From NCBI RefSeq assembly GCF_000520955.1, contig NZ_JACC01000006.1, positions 62,001 to 126,000 on the forward strand: DNA of 64,000 nt, given 5' to 3'. The DNA comes from Aquimarina pacifica (GTDB lineage: Bacteria > Bacteroidota > Bacteroidia > Flavobacteriales > Flavobacteriaceae). The position numbers and the translations under genes are program-made. The notes beneath the pieces were generated by a model. It was not told where the DNA came from and made no database searches. It was given only the letters and a program-made list of their open reading frames with translations. Shown one piece after another: positions 26,292 through 35,597 of the stretch; position 1 is the stretch's first letter, and every line of letters starts with the position of its first letter.

Positions 26292-27560
26292 ATGAAAAAA
26301 TTTAGTAAACTAGCTGTGGGTACTTTATTCACGGCACTGGCAATTACTTCTTGTCAGAATGAGAAAATTTCTGACGGAGTGGTAGAACCTGTTGTAGAAC
26401 CTACAAGTGCCGAAGGGAACATTATTCCTGGACAGTACATTGTCGTTTTCAAAAACTCAAAAATTGAACCTTCCTCTAAAATCCTAGAGAAATCTTCATT
26501 CTCAAGTAGAACCGCAAAGTCCAAATCGGTTAGAGATATTTCTGAAGCTTCTATTCAGAAAATGAATACCGTGTTATCTGATAATAATTTAGATCAATCT
26601 AAGGTTCTAAATTACTATACTACAAAGATTTCTGGTATTACCATTACATTAGGTGATGATGAATTTGAAAAATTATCCAAAGACCCTAATGTAGCTGCTA
26701 TTGAATTTGATCGCGTTGTAGAATTGCCAAAATTTGAAGTCGAACAAGTTATTTCTGATGATCAATCTCAAAAAATGACGCAACAAACTCCATGTGGAAT
26801 TTCTCTTGCCGGAGGTGCCACAAATGGTTCTGGTAAAGACACCTGGATTTGGGTAATTGACACAGGGATTGATTTGGACCATCCTGATCTTAATGTAATT
26901 ACAGATTCTAGATACGCACAATCATTTGTTGGGGGATCTGCTAACGATTGTAACGGACATGGAACTCATGTTGCCGGTACCGCTGCTGCTATTAACAATA
27001 GTGTCGGTGTTGTTGGGGTTTCTGCCGGTGCCAGTGTGGTGCCAGTGAGAGTTTTTGGATGTAGTGGTGGGACTACTGCTTCTGCAATACTTTCAGGAAT
27101 TAATCACGTTGGCCAGTACGATCTTCCTGGTGATACAGTCAACCTAAGCTTAGGAGGATTCTTTGGTTCTGGATGCTCAACTAACTCCTCGTACCGTAGT
27201 TCATTATTATCCTTAGCAAACTCAGGAACATTGGTTGCGATTGCCGCCGGTAATAGTAGCGCTAATGCAGCAAATTATCAACCTGCCTGTGTTAATGGAA
27301 CAAATATCTATACCGTGGCATCAATGACATGCAATGGAGGCTTTTCGTCTTTTTCAAACTATAATATGAACCCTATTGATGTAATTGCTACAGGAAGTAG
27401 TGTAACAAGTACTTATTTGAATGGAGGATATGCCACACTAAGTGGGACCTCTATGGCCTCTCCTCATGTTGCAGGAATTATGCATGCTAGAGGAAGTGGA
27501 CCTGCAACTTCTGGATCCATAAGCAACAGAGGAGAAAATTACCCAATAGCAGTAAGATAA
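26292..27560 (+). CDS. Exported S8 (subtilisin) serine protease
   Basis: A secreted protease of 422 residues from ATG 26292. A signal/lipobox-like stretch (TALAITSC) is followed by an inhibitor I9 propeptide (about 45-130, PGQYIVVFK...) and the peptidase S8 domain. The catalytic triad is visible: Asp in WVIDTGID, His in GHGTHVAG, Ser in GTSMASPHVAG. Extra Cys (FGCSGG, GSGCSTNS, ACVNG) suggest disulfides, as in proteinase K relatives. It lacks a T9SS tail, so it probably stays as a lipoprotein or periplasmic enzyme. Stand-alone gene with its own terminator. Confidence 0.92.
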   Translation: MKKFSKLAVGTLFTALAITSCQNEKISDGVVEPVVEPTSAEGNIIPGQYIVVFKNSKIEPSSKILEKSSFSSRTAKSKSVRDISEASIQKMNTVLSDNNLDQSKVLNYYTTKISGITITLGDDEFEKLSKDPNVAAIEFDRVVELPKFEVEQVISDDQSQKMTQQTPCGISLAGGATNGSGKDTWIWVIDTGIDLDHPDLNVITDSRYAQSFVGGSANDCNGHGTHVAGTAAAINNSVGVVGVSAGASVVPVRVFGCSGGTTASAILSGINHVGQYDLPGDTVNLSLGGFFGSGCSTNSSYRSSLLSLANSGTLVAIAAGNSSANAANYQPACVNGTNIYTVASMTCNGGFSSFSNYNMNPIDVIATGSSVTSTYLNGGYATLSGTSMASPHVAGIMHARGSGPATSGSISNRGENYPIAVR

Positions 27561-27600
27561 AAATATATTTTATTTTAATTAAGTAGGAGTGTAGTTTCAA

Positions 27601-27630
27601 AACCACTTGTTGGAGAACAAGTGGTTTTTT
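27601..27630 (+). terminator. Intrinsic terminator between convergent genes
   Basis: Stem AACCACTTGTT / AACAAGTGGTT (11 bp) with loop GGAG and a run of T on the plus strand, 40 bases after the protease stop. It may serve the convergent Fur gene more weakly. Confidence 0.88.
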
Positions 27631-27633
27631 CAT

Positions 27634-28020
27634 TTATTTTTTGCATTTATTGCAAATACCGATAACCAAAAACTGTGTTTCCTGAATCGTAAACCCTTCC
27701 AAATTAGGGATATGTAGTGTATTGGGTTGACACGTTACTTCTTGGCATACTTGGCATTCAAAATGAATATGATTATGAATTTTATGCGATACACTACAGC
27801 CATCACAAAGCGCATAATATGCTTTGCCATTTTTACCCGTTATAAAATGAACTTCTCCTTTTTCTGCAAATCGATCTAAAATCCTATATATCGTTGTTTT
27901 GTTTACTTTTATGGGCATGGCATCCATAATGGCTTCTGCAGACATGGTATGCTCGCTTTTAGATAAGATTTCTTTGACGAGATTTTGTTTTTCGGTATTC
28001 CGGCTTTTTTTGATTTCCAT
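27634..28020 (-). CDS. zur: Fur family repressor, Zur-like
   Basis: A metal-responsive repressor of 128 residues from ATG 28020; an upstream ATG at 28035 adds five residues. Winged HTH at about 10-80 (KVNKTTIYRILDRFAEKGEVH), then the metal part with HNHIHFECQVC (regulatory His plus CxxC) and C-terminal CNKC, the structural Zn(Cys)4 site. Fur subtypes cannot be split with certainty by eye; zinc is favoured because COG0523, folE and MerC genes with a shared palindrome lie within 10 kb. Start site region has no visible copy of that palindrome. Confidence 0.8.
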   Translation of the reverse strand: MEIKKSRNTEKQNLVKEILSKSEHTMSAEAIMDAMPIKVNKTTIYRILDRFAEKGEVHFITGKNGKAYYALCDGCSVSHKIHNHIHFECQVCQEVTCQPNTLHIPNLEGFTIQETQFLVIGICNKCKK

Positions 28021-28280
28021 GATATACATATTCAAACTGCTTTCATTATCGAAATTAATGATTTTTTAGTCATTAAAGATTTTTTTCTAAGAAACAGAAA
28101 AATTTATACCTTACACGATGCCTTGTAACAAGTTATTTTTTATTACATAAAAACCCATTTAAAATTAGGTCATAAAAGGAAATAGGGGTTTTTAAAAATT
28201 TCAAAAAGCGATATCAAAATAATTTAGTGAAAATTTAGTTTTATATACAATTTAAATCTTAAACCCAATTAACCAAAATT

Positions 28281-28787
28281 ATGAAAACACTTAGTAAATT
28301 AACAATAATTGCAACAGTTCTTTTATTTGTATCCTGTAAACAAAACCCGGCTCAAGCACCAGAACATCTAGCAATGGTCGAAAAGCATAAAGAGATGGAG
28401 ACTTCTCACGAAGCCATGGCCAAAGAACATAGTACGATGAAAGATGGTCATCAAGAAATGATAGCTGCTCATAAAACTATTGAAAATGATTCTATCCATG
28501 TCATCACTGAAAAAAAACACATGGCTCTATTAGGAAAACACGGTAAACTTATCGAAGCTCACAAAGCGTTAATAGAAAAACATGCAGCATTAGAAACAAA
28601 ACATGCTTCAGGAGAGATCACTTTAGAACAAATGACTTCAGAACATGCCTCTATGGAAGAGGAGCATAATAATATGGAAAAAGAACATGAACAAATAGCA
28701 GCTGAGCACAAACAAATTACAGAAGAAGATCAAAAAATGATTATTGAAGATCAAGAGAAAGCTACAGAAGAAAATTCTGACCAGTAA
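28281..28787 (+). CDS. His/Met/Glu heptad-repeat lipoprotein
   Basis: A lipoprotein of 168 residues (lipobox LLFVSC, Cys near 19). The rest is one long predicted helix made of about 17 imperfect 7-residue units such as MVEKHKE MEtSHEA MaKEHST MKDGHQE MIAAHKT. A His stands at nearly every seventh position, with Met and Glu around it. This would give a His stripe along one face of a coiled coil, a good site for metal ions. Zinc or copper buffering at the outer membrane is inferred; no named domain. Stand-alone gene with a strong terminator. Confidence 0.8.
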   Translation: MKTLSKLTIIATVLLFVSCKQNPAQAPEHLAMVEKHKEMETSHEAMAKEHSTMKDGHQEMIAAHKTIENDSIHVITEKKHMALLGKHGKLIEAHKALIEKHAALETKHASGEITLEQMTSEHASMEEEHNNMEKEHEQIAAEHKQITEEDQKMIIEDQEKATEENSDQ

Positions 28788-28807
28788 AACTTTTAATCAT
28801 ACCATAA

Positions 28808-28843
28808 AAAAATCCTTGAAATAACATTTCAAGGATTTTTTTT
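28808..28843 (+). terminator. Strong intrinsic terminator
   Basis: A 15-bp stem (AAAAATCCTTGAAAT and its complement) with loop AAC and a run of T, 20 bases after the stop of the heptad lipoprotein. Confidence 0.92.
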
Positions 28844-28968
28844 ATGTGAAGCAACTGTAACTCTGCACTTTTTACAGCCCTATAAATGTGTGTTAGTATA
28901 TATAAAAAGGGATTGAATAACCATAACCCAATCATAAATTAGCGTGTACACCTATCTCGAATTACTTA

Positions 28969-29382
28969 TTAATCAAGCCTACAAGGTCTAAAAAGTTCTT
29001 TGACTACTTTTTTATCAGATTTGCCTAAATACTTTATGGCATCTTTCCAATACACCCACTTAATTTTTAAAAACTTATGAGGCTCTGCTACTTTAAATGG
29101 TTTGTTATCTTCTTTGCAAACAAAATAATGTCTAGAAAGTCGCTTTTTACCGTCTAAATTGACAGTAATAGAACAATAATAATTAAAATCCTCTTTAGAA
29201 AGTTGAACGCTAGTTTCTTCATAAGTCTCCCTAATCATGGCTGCTTCAGGAGACTCTCCAGCTTCTAAAAAACCACCAATAAACCCATACTGCAAATCTT
29301 TCTGTTTTTTTATCAAAACCAGTAACTCAATCCCTTTAAATACGATCAATCTCGATTTCTCTTTATGTTTTCTAATACGCAT
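28969..29382 (-). CDS. NUDIX hydrolase
   Basis: A 137-residue hydrolase of nucleoside diphosphate derivatives. The Nudix box is complete (GFLEAGESPEAAMIRETYEET, about 36-56; Glu residues bind magnesium). The N-terminus RIRKHKEKSRLIVFKG is typical. The substrate is not predictable. It follows the SET-domain gene by 14 bases and the RimK-like gene before it, so all three probably share one mRNA. Confidence 0.9.
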   Translation of the reverse strand: MRIRKHKEKSRLIVFKGIELLVLIKKQKDLQYGFIGGFLEAGESPEAAMIRETYEETSVQLSKEDFNYYCSITVNLDGKKRLSRHYFVCKEDNKPFKVAEPHKFLKIKWVYWKDAIKYLGKSDKKVVKELFRPCRLD

Positions 29383-29396
29383 ATTGGGCGAATTTT

Positions 29397-29996
29397 TTAT
29401 TTTGGGACTGACGTTTTATTATAATAATTGTTTAATATAGAGTCCATTTCTTTTTCCCCTTTTCCTATTTTTACTGCTAATTGCCATTGTTCTTCATCCA
29501 TTAACTGCAGTAGAGGTTGCTTTACTTTTGATAAACACTTAAAAGCTTTTAGTAATTTTTTATCCCAAGACTTATGATATTTAAGCAGATCATCTGGATA
29601 TACAACTTTTCGTTTTGTTCCTTCTTCAATTCCTTTAAAAGGCTTATCTATATTTAAATATCCATAATCATCGGTTAGCTGTTCTCCTGGATGAATATCC
29701 CGAATAGCTAACTCAAAATTATAAGCAGTAGTAAGACAATTAGCATTGAAACTATGATTTACGAATCTTGCATTATCCCAACAGAGAACCATATTCCCCA
29801 AGTTATTTTTATAGGCATAGGTTTCTAATATTTTTTTATAGGTTTGTTCTAATCCGATATATTCGTCTGGAGTAAATTCTCGATCAAATTTATCTAACAC
29901 CCAAGTGATAGTTCCCATAGGAATTAATTCTTTGGCACAAACACCATAACCCACTTCCTCACTAATAAACTTTATTTCTGTTTTAGGATGTATCAT
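29397..29996 (-). CDS. SET-domain protein
   Basis: A 199-residue protein with the post-Rubisco type SET layout: start [21 protein letters not shown] (about 14-34), the NHSFNANC motif (about 89-96) and the tyrosine of DDYGYLN (about 118-124). SET proteins methylate lysines with S-adenosylmethionine; bacterial targets are mostly unknown. The stop lies four bases inside... rather, its start overlaps the stop of the RimK-like gene by four bases, so the two are translationally coupled. A ribosomal or other lysine target alongside a glutamate ligase is an open possibility. Confidence 0.85.
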   Translation of the reverse strand: MIHPKTEIKFISEEVGYGVCAKELIPMGTITWVLDKFDREFTPDEYIGLEQTYKKILETYAYKNNLGNMVLCWDNARFVNHSFNANCLTTAYNFELAIRDIHPGEQLTDDYGYLNIDKPFKGIEEGTKRKVVYPDDLLKYHKSWDKKLLKAFKCLSKVKQPLLQLMDEEQWQLAVKIGKGEKEMDSILNNYYNKTSVPK

Positions 29997-31369
29997 CTTT
30001 TAAATTTTAGCTTTTTTTCAATCGCTTCTACCATAATATTAGCAATATCCAATCCTGTTGCATTTTCTATCCCTTCTAGTCCCGGAGAAGAATTAACTTC
30101 TAACAATAGAGGGCCTTTATTAGATCGAATAATGTCAACTCCTGCCACAGGAAGATTCAGAATTTTTGCAGCTTTTATAGCCAGTTTGCGTTCTTCTGTA
30201 GTTATTTTAATTTTAGAAGCTGATCCGCCTTGATGAATATTGGCTCTAAACTCTCCTTTTGCAGCTTGTCTCTGCATCGAGGCTACTACTTTGCCATTCA
30301 CTACAAAACATCGAATATCCTGACCATTAGCTTCTTTAATAAATTCTTGTACCAAAATATTGGTTTGCACACTCTTAAAAGCATTGATTACACTCTCTGC
30401 AGCTTTATTAGTTTCTGCTAACACAACTCCTTTTCCTTGCGTACTTTCTAAGAGTTTAATAATCAGCGGAGCTCCATTTACCATTTTAATAAGATCTTTG
30501 GTATCCAAAGGAGATTTTGCAAATCCAGTAATCGGGATATGGATATCATGTTTAGCAAAAAGTTGCGTAGCTAACAGTTTATCCCGAGACTGAGTAATTG
30601 CTTCAGCGGTATTTAAACAGTAAGCTCCCATAGAATCAAATTGCCTTATTAGTGCACATGCATAAAAAGTCATTGATGGCTTTATTCTGGGAATAATAGC
30701 ATCAAATTCATCAATAATATTTCCTCCTCGATACCGTATTTCGGGTGCTATGGCATCTAATTTCATATAGGCTTGCTCAACATTTAGAAATGCCATTTCA
30801 TGACCTCTTGCCATGCCCGCCTCAACAATACGCTTATTGCTATACAATTCTGGATTACTAGCGAGTAATGCAATCTTTAATCCTGATTTTTCTTTAAAAA
30901 ATGGCTTGTACTTTATTTGAATTTCTTCATTTGTAAAATTTTGCTGTACCAAACTAACAGACGGATTTATAACGTATCGATTCTTAAGAGCTTCACGTCC
31001 TAATAACATTCTAAATTCCATAGCATCTCGATTGGCAAGGGTTAGCTCTATATCAAAGGTTAAATCCCCTAAAGTCACAGGTGTTTTGATCACAAAACGC
31101 TGTTCTGAAATACCCGAAGAACTTTTTACCACACGCTTATCATGCAATTTGGTTTCGCATCGAATCATTATACTTCTGTTGTCCTGGATAGGGTTTACCT
31201 CAAAACGAACCCATTCTTCAGTTCCTTTATGAATGAGTTTTATGTTATTGGCCTGAATAGAAGAGGTTTTTGCCCCAGAATCTACACGTGCTTTGATTGC
31301 AGGAATACTAAATTCTTCAAAGACACACCATTCTTCGCTTCCTATTATTTGTAGGTCTTTTGTTTCCAA
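29993..31369 (-). CDS. RimK-like ATP-grasp ligase fused to aspartyl protease-like domain
   Basis: A 458-residue two-domain protein. Residues about 1-150 are the RimK-associated (RimB-like, DUF785) retropepsin-like domain ([17 protein letters not shown], with DSG as catalytic Asp; [15 protein letters not shown]). Residues about 165-455 form an ATP-grasp ligase of the RimK type (MAFLNVEQ..., [46 protein letters not shown]). RimK adds glutamates to ribosomal protein S6 or makes related peptides. The fused form exists in several phyla. It leads an operon with the SET and NUDIX genes. Confidence 0.9.
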   Translation of the reverse strand: METKDLQIIGSEEWCVFEEFSIPAIKARVDSGAKTSSIQANNIKLIHKGTEEWVRFEVNPIQDNRSIMIRCETKLHDKRVVKSSSGISEQRFVIKTPVTLGDLTFDIELTLANRDAMEFRMLLGREALKNRYVINPSVSLVQQNFTNEEIQIKYKPFFKEKSGLKIALLASNPELYSNKRIVEAGMARGHEMAFLNVEQAYMKLDAIAPEIRYRGGNIIDEFDAIIPRIKPSMTFYACALIRQFDSMGAYCLNTAEAITQSRDKLLATQLFAKHDIHIPITGFAKSPLDTKDLIKMVNGAPLIIKLLESTQGKGVVLAETNKAAESVINAFKSVQTNILVQEFIKEANGQDIRCFVVNGKVVASMQRQAAKGEFRANIHQGGSASKIKITTEERKLAIKAAKILNLPVAGVDIIRSNKGPLLLEVNSSPGLEGIENATGLDIANIMVEAIEKKLKFKR

Positions 31370-31538
31370 TATCTTGTTTGTATTTATATTAGTTTTATAA
31401 TAAACATATCAATGACTTCTACCTGAATTAAAAATGATATTGAACCACTCAATTTTCACCTTCCTGACAGAAACATAATGTCTTTTAATCGCCTGAGTAA
31501 TCTTTAAACTTAAACCCCACTTTACAATTAATCCTTTT

Positions 31539-31826
31539 CTAGTCACTAAGTAAATCGACCTCTTTATCTGGGTCATCATTATCATCATCATCATGATCTG
31601 CCATTGCACTAACCAGACGTTTACTAACTTTAACCAAGTATAAAGTATCCTCTGTTTTTACTTCTACACATTCTACGATTTCGTTTTGTGCATTTCTAAA
31701 CGTAATAATATCTTCATCATCATATCCGTCAGGGTACTTATTCACTAATAGGTCAAGAATGATATTGTTTAATTTTTTGTAATCAACTATAACTCTTTTC
31801 AGATTTTCGTTTCGTTCTGTTCTCAT
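31539..31826 (-). CDS. Small acidic protein downstream of the DHS-like gene
   Basis: A 95-residue protein with no signal or membrane segment. The first 70 residues form a mixed helix/strand domain (VIVDYKKLNNIILDLLVNKYPDGYDDEDII) and the tail is very acidic (DHDDDDNDDPDKE). I do not know the family. It lies five bases after the deoxyhypusine synthase-like gene, so it is the last gene of the polyamine operon. An acidic tail could bind polyamines by charge, which is a guess. Confidence 0.65.
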   Translation of the reverse strand: MRTERNENLKRVIVDYKKLNNIILDLLVNKYPDGYDDEDIITFRNAQNEIVECVEVKTEDTLYLVKVSKRLVSAMADHDDDDNDDPDKEVDLLSD

Positions 31827-31831
31827 ATTGT

Positions 31832-32818
31832 TTACATATCTAATAAATAGGCAAATATTAATGGTGCCACAATGGTCGCATCTGATTCAATTATGAACTT
31901 AGGAGTATTTATATCGAGTTTACCCCAAGTAATTTTTTCATTAGGCACAGCTCCACTATAAGACCCATAACTTGTAGTTGAGTCACTTATTTGGCAGAAA
32001 TAATTCCAGAATGGTGTATCCGTACGTTCCATATCCTGATATAACATTGGCACTACGCAAATAGGAAAATCTCCTGCAATACCACCACCTATCTGAAAGA
32101 ATCCAATTCCATTTTTAGAATTATCAGTATACCAATCAGCAAGAAAGGTCATATACTCAATACCCGATTTTATAGTGTTTGCTTTAAGCTCTCCTTTTAG
32201 CACATAACTAGCAAAGATGTTGCCCATGGTGCTATCCTCCCACCCAGGAACTACCATAGGTAAATTGGCTTTTGCAGCGGCATACATCCAACTATCTTTA
32301 ATATCTATCTCATAATGCTGTTCTAGAACACCAGACAACAATAGTTTGTACATAAACTCATGCGGAAAATAGCGTTCTCCATTTTCTTCAGCATCTTTCC
32401 AGATTTTAAAAATATGTTCTTGTAATCTTCTAAAAGCTTCTTCCTCTGGGATGCAAGTATCCGTAACTCGATTAAGTCCCTTTTCTAATAATTCCCATTC
32501 CTGTTGCGGAGTCAAATCTCGATAATTCGGCACTCTTTTGTAGTGGCTATGTGCCACCAGATTCATAATATCCTCTTCTAGATTGGCTCCTGTACAAGAC
32601 ACAATGTGTACTTTATCCTGACGAATCATTTCGGCAAAAATTTTACCCAATTCGGCGGTACTCATAGCTCCAGCAAGAGATACCAGCATTTTAGAACCTG
32701 TATCAATTTGGGTCTCATATGCTTTGGCAGCATCTACTACAGACGCCGCATTAAAGTGTAGATAATACTTTTCTATAAATTGGGATATAGCCCCTTTATC
32801 CTTCGTACTCATCGTCAA
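31832..32818 (-). CDS. Deoxyhypusine synthase family protein
   Basis: A 328-residue member of the deoxyhypusine synthase (DHS) family: NAD-binding VSLAGAMSTAELG, SCTGANLEEDI, VVPGWEDSTMGN and a C-terminal NEKITWGKL. Eukaryotic DHS carries its reactive lysine in a GGGxxKHH motif; here the same place reads GGGIAGDFPI, without that lysine. The enzyme therefore probably works on another route, perhaps making a polyamine by aminobutyl or related transfer, as some bacterial DHS relatives do. It overlaps the agmatinase gene by 23 bases. Confidence 0.85.
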   Translation of the reverse strand: MTMSTKDKGAISQFIEKYYLHFNAASVVDAAKAYETQIDTGSKMLVSLAGAMSTAELGKIFAEMIRQDKVHIVSCTGANLEEDIMNLVAHSHYKRVPNYRDLTPQQEWELLEKGLNRVTDTCIPEEEAFRRLQEHIFKIWKDAEENGERYFPHEFMYKLLLSGVLEQHYEIDIKDSWMYAAAKANLPMVVPGWEDSTMGNIFASYVLKGELKANTIKSGIEYMTFLADWYTDNSKNGIGFFQIGGGIAGDFPICVVPMLYQDMERTDTPFWNYFCQISDSTTSYGSYSGAVPNEKITWGKLDINTPKFIIESDATIVAPLIFAYLLDM

Positions 32819-33743
32819 TAAATTTTAGGTGGTTGGTTTTATGATTTCCTTTAAACACATATAAATTTTCATTCTCATCATCAACATCTTGTTCTTCAAA
32901 TTTGTAACTCAACATTTTATAGTACAATTTTGCCGCAGCAAAATCAGAGGATTTATCATCTTTATTAGGACATAGTTCTACAATATCAAATCCTACCACA
33001 TTTTTCTCTCCAAATATTTTCTTAAGAAACTCAAGAGTCTCATACCACAATAACCCTCCTGGTTCTGGTGTGCCTGTCGAAGGCAAAATAGATGGATCTA
33101 GAGCATCTAGATCAAAAGTGATATAGACATTATCTGTCATTAATTCGATGGCATTATCCATCCAATAATCATCGGTTGCCATTTCATGTGCGAAAAAGAC
33201 ATTTTCTTGATTCATCACTAACTTTTCTGAAGCATCCATACTTCTGATCCCTATTTGAATAAGGTTTGTATTTTGACTAGCTTCATATAATGCGCAGGCA
33301 TGATTATACTTAGAACCTTCATATTCTTTTCTTAGATCAGCATGAGCATCAATTTGCACTACCGTTAAGTCTTTAAAACATTCATCAAAAGCACGAATAG
33401 CTCCTATAGAAATAGAATGTTCTCCTCCAAAAAGAGTTACAAATTTGTTGCGCTTTATATTCTCTTTTACAGTGTTGTGCACTGCCGAAACCATTACATC
33501 GGGGGAGGTATTTTCATTCACAGCATCTGTCAGGTAAATGCCCTGTTTATATACTTCACTATTGGTTTCTATGTCATATAGCTCCATGTTTTCTGAAGCA
33601 TGTAGAAATGCTGCAGGACCTTTGTCGGCTCCTTTACCCCAAGTACTGGTTCCGTCATAAGGAACAGGGATCAATACTACTTTTGACGTGTCATAGCCAG
33701 CATATTGTTCTGGAATTCTGGCATATGTTTTCTTAGTTTCCAT
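32796..33743 (-). CDS. speB: Agmatinase/arginase family ureohydrolase
   Basis: A 315-residue manganese enzyme that would cleave agmatine to putrescine and urea. Metal ligands are visible: His in GGEHSISIGAI (about 104-114), the DAHADLR motif (about 132-138) and DLDALDPS (about 221-228). Its place directly after arginine decarboxylase favours agmatine over arginine as the substrate. A related ureohydrolase acting on aminopropylagmatine cannot be excluded. 25 bases separate it from speA. Confidence 0.9.
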   Translation of the reverse strand: METKKTYARIPEQYAGYDTSKVVLIPVPYDGTSTWGKGADKGPAAFLHASENMELYDIETNSEVYKQGIYLTDAVNENTSPDVMVSAVHNTVKENIKRNKFVTLFGGEHSISIGAIRAFDECFKDLTVVQIDAHADLRKEYEGSKYNHACALYEASQNTNLIQIGIRSMDASEKLVMNQENVFFAHEMATDDYWMDNAIELMTDNVYITFDLDALDPSILPSTGTPEPGGLLWYETLEFLKKIFGEKNVVGFDIVELCPNKDDKSSDFAAAKLYYKMLSYKFEEQDVDDENENLYVFKGNHKTNHLKFIDDEYEG

Positions 33744-33768
33744 TTTAAAAATGTTTGGATTTAATGAA

Positions 33769-35223
33769 TTAGTTAGGATATATTAATGTCTTTTTTTGTG
33801 AATATTCTAAAACTTCTTCTTTTGCTGTTTTTTGATAACCAAGGATTGATAATAACTGTTCTGAGGTTTGTTGTGGAGCAAAAACCTCTGTAGTTGCTTT
33901 TCCGTTTTCGTCAAGATCTATCAAAATATGTTTAGGTTGCGGGATCAGGCAATGTTGTAATCCACCAAAACCACCAATGGTCTCTTGATATGCTCCGGTA
34001 TTAAAAAATCCAATGTATAGCGGTTTATCCTTTTTATATTTTGGCAGATAAATAGCATTCATGTGTTGTTCTGAGTTGTAATAATCATCACTATCACAGG
34101 TTAACCCCCCTAATAGTACTCGTTCATATTCTTCTTGCCATCTATTTATTGCTAACATTACAAAACGTTTATTGATCGCCCAGGTATCTGGCATTGTTGT
34201 GATAAAAGATGAATTGATCATATTCCACTTTTCACGATCGTTTTGCTGTTTTTGATAGAGCACTTCATAAATAGCTCCTCCGCTTTCGCCCACGGTAAAA
34301 CTCCCAAACTCTGTAAAGATATTAGGAACATCGACCCGTGCTTCTTCACAAGCAATTTGGATTTGATTTACAATTTCATTAATCATGTACTGATAATCAT
34401 AATCAAAGGCCAAAGAATTTTTAATTGGGAAACCACCGCCAATATTGAGACTATCCAAGGAGGGACATATTTTTTTAAGGTTGATATATACCTTTAAACA
34501 TTTTAGTAACTCGTTCCAATAGTAGGCGGTATCACGAATACCCGTATTAATAAAGAAGTGAAGCATTTTTAGTTTCACTTTTGGATTTTTCTTGATTTGG
34601 TTGTTATAAAAGGATACAATGTTTCGATAGCCAATTCCTAGTCTCGAAGTATAAAACTCAAACTTTGGTTCTTCTTCTGAAGCGATTCGTATACCTACCT
34701 GAAAACCCTCATTAATGACATCGCTTAACAGATCTAATTCTTCATAATTATCTATAATAGGAATACAATTATAATGTCCATCGTTAATCAATCGGGCGAT
34801 ATTTTGAACATATTGATTACGTTTAAAACCATTACTAATAATGTAGGTTGCATTATTAATTTTACCTTGAGCTTTTAAGTTCTCTACAATATCAATATCA
34901 AAAGCAGAAGAGGTCTCTATATGAATATCATTTTTTAATGCCTCGTTTAATACATGTTGGAAATGTGAGCTTTTAGTACAATAACAATAGTTATAATTGC
35001 CTGCATAATTATTCTTTTTGATAGCTTTATCAAACCAGCTTTTTGCTCGATTAATATTTTCTGATATTTTAGGAAGGTATGTAAATTTTAAAGGCGCACC
35101 ATACTGAGCGATCAACTCCATAAGGTTGATACCATGAAACTGCAGTTCGTTATCTTTAAGTTTAAATTCCTCTTGAGGGAAATGAAAAGTTTGATCGATA
35201 AGATCGATATATTTTGTTTTCAT
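33769..35223 (-). CDS. speA: Biosynthetic arginine decarboxylase
   Basis: A PLP enzyme (fold III, alanine racemase-like barrel) that turns arginine into agmatine. From ATG 35223 it has 484 residues, shorter than E. coli SpeA (about 650) but similar to other Bacteroidetes proteins. The PLP lysine lies in NYCYCTKSSHF (about 76-86); NIGGGFP (about 265) and GLTCDSDDY (about 388-396) are family motifs. The frame opens at 35268, but the extension has no merit. First gene of the speA-speB-DHS unit. The leader upstream is long and structured. Confidence 0.92.
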   Translation of the reverse strand: MKTKYIDLIDQTFHFPQEEFKLKDNELQFHGINLMELIAQYGAPLKFTYLPKISENINRAKSWFDKAIKKNNYAGNYNYCYCTKSSHFQHVLNEALKNDIHIETSSAFDIDIVENLKAQGKINNATYIISNGFKRNQYVQNIARLINDGHYNCIPIIDNYEELDLLSDVINEGFQVGIRIASEEEPKFEFYTSRLGIGYRNIVSFYNNQIKKNPKVKLKMLHFFINTGIRDTAYYWNELLKCLKVYINLKKICPSLDSLNIGGGFPIKNSLAFDYDYQYMINEIVNQIQIACEEARVDVPNIFTEFGSFTVGESGGAIYEVLYQKQQNDREKWNMINSSFITTMPDTWAINKRFVMLAINRWQEEYERVLLGGLTCDSDDYYNSEQHMNAIYLPKYKKDKPLYIGFFNTGAYQETIGGFGGLQHCLIPQPKHILIDLDENGKATTEVFAPQQTSEQLLSILGYQKTAKEEVLEYSQKKTLIYPN

Positions 35224-35399
35224 CTGTTTTGTTTTTGATTTGCAGATGAAATTCACCATCAGAAACACAGGCTAAACTAGCCCTACAACCTATGGATCAT
35301 TCCATTATTACGAGATTAAAAAAAATAGACATTGATAAGAGAAATGGCAATACCATTTATATCAATTATCTCATACCCGAATAATAGAAATAGTGTAGG

Positions 35400-35530
35400 G
35401 AACGAATTGTATTCGTTCTAAGAATCTTAGTGCAGTTGCATATTTTTTAGAAGTCAGCCTGAGAATTCGGTTCCCCATCCCTGAGGCAGCTTTTGGAGTA
35501 GACTTCTTTATGCTCCTAAGCCCGAATCTG
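35400..35530 (-). promoter_or_regulatory. Structured 5' leader of the polyamine operon
   Basis: In RNA order (descending): ATTCGG 35527-35522, GGAG 35515-35512, AGAAGTC 35507-35501, CTCC 35498-35495, GCCT 35487-35484, CCGAAT 35470-35465, AGGC 35460-35457, GACTTCT 35455-35449. ATTCGG pairs with CCGAAT, GGAG with CTCC, AGAAGTC with GACTTCT and GCCT with AGGC, giving crossing pairs as in pseudoknots. Two palindromes follow (35430-35418 and 35418-35400, GAACGAAT-ACA-ATTCGTTC). No known riboswitch class recognised. Confidence 0.45.
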
Positions 35531-35589
35531 AAAAACGTTTTCATTTATGTAGGCAATGCGTCCCCAATGGACTCATTATTAATTATATT

Positions 35590-35597
35590 CAAATGTA
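35590..35597 (-). promoter_or_regulatory. Putative -7 box for the speA operon
   Basis: On the minus strand TACATTTG matches TAnnTTTG exactly. No TTG lies at -33. Transcription from here would give a leader of about 360 bases that includes the structured segment 35400-35530. Confidence 0.45.

Noticed and set aside
31409-31609. Minus-strand frame of 66 codons
   Set aside because: It overlaps the 95-residue acidic protein in another frame and contains a low-complexity Met/Ile run from the same acidic codons.
35449-35507. Glycine riboswitch in the speA leader
   Set aside because: Only a short TTCTCAGGC-like string recalls the consensus; the conserved cores are missing, and the gene context does not fit glycine.
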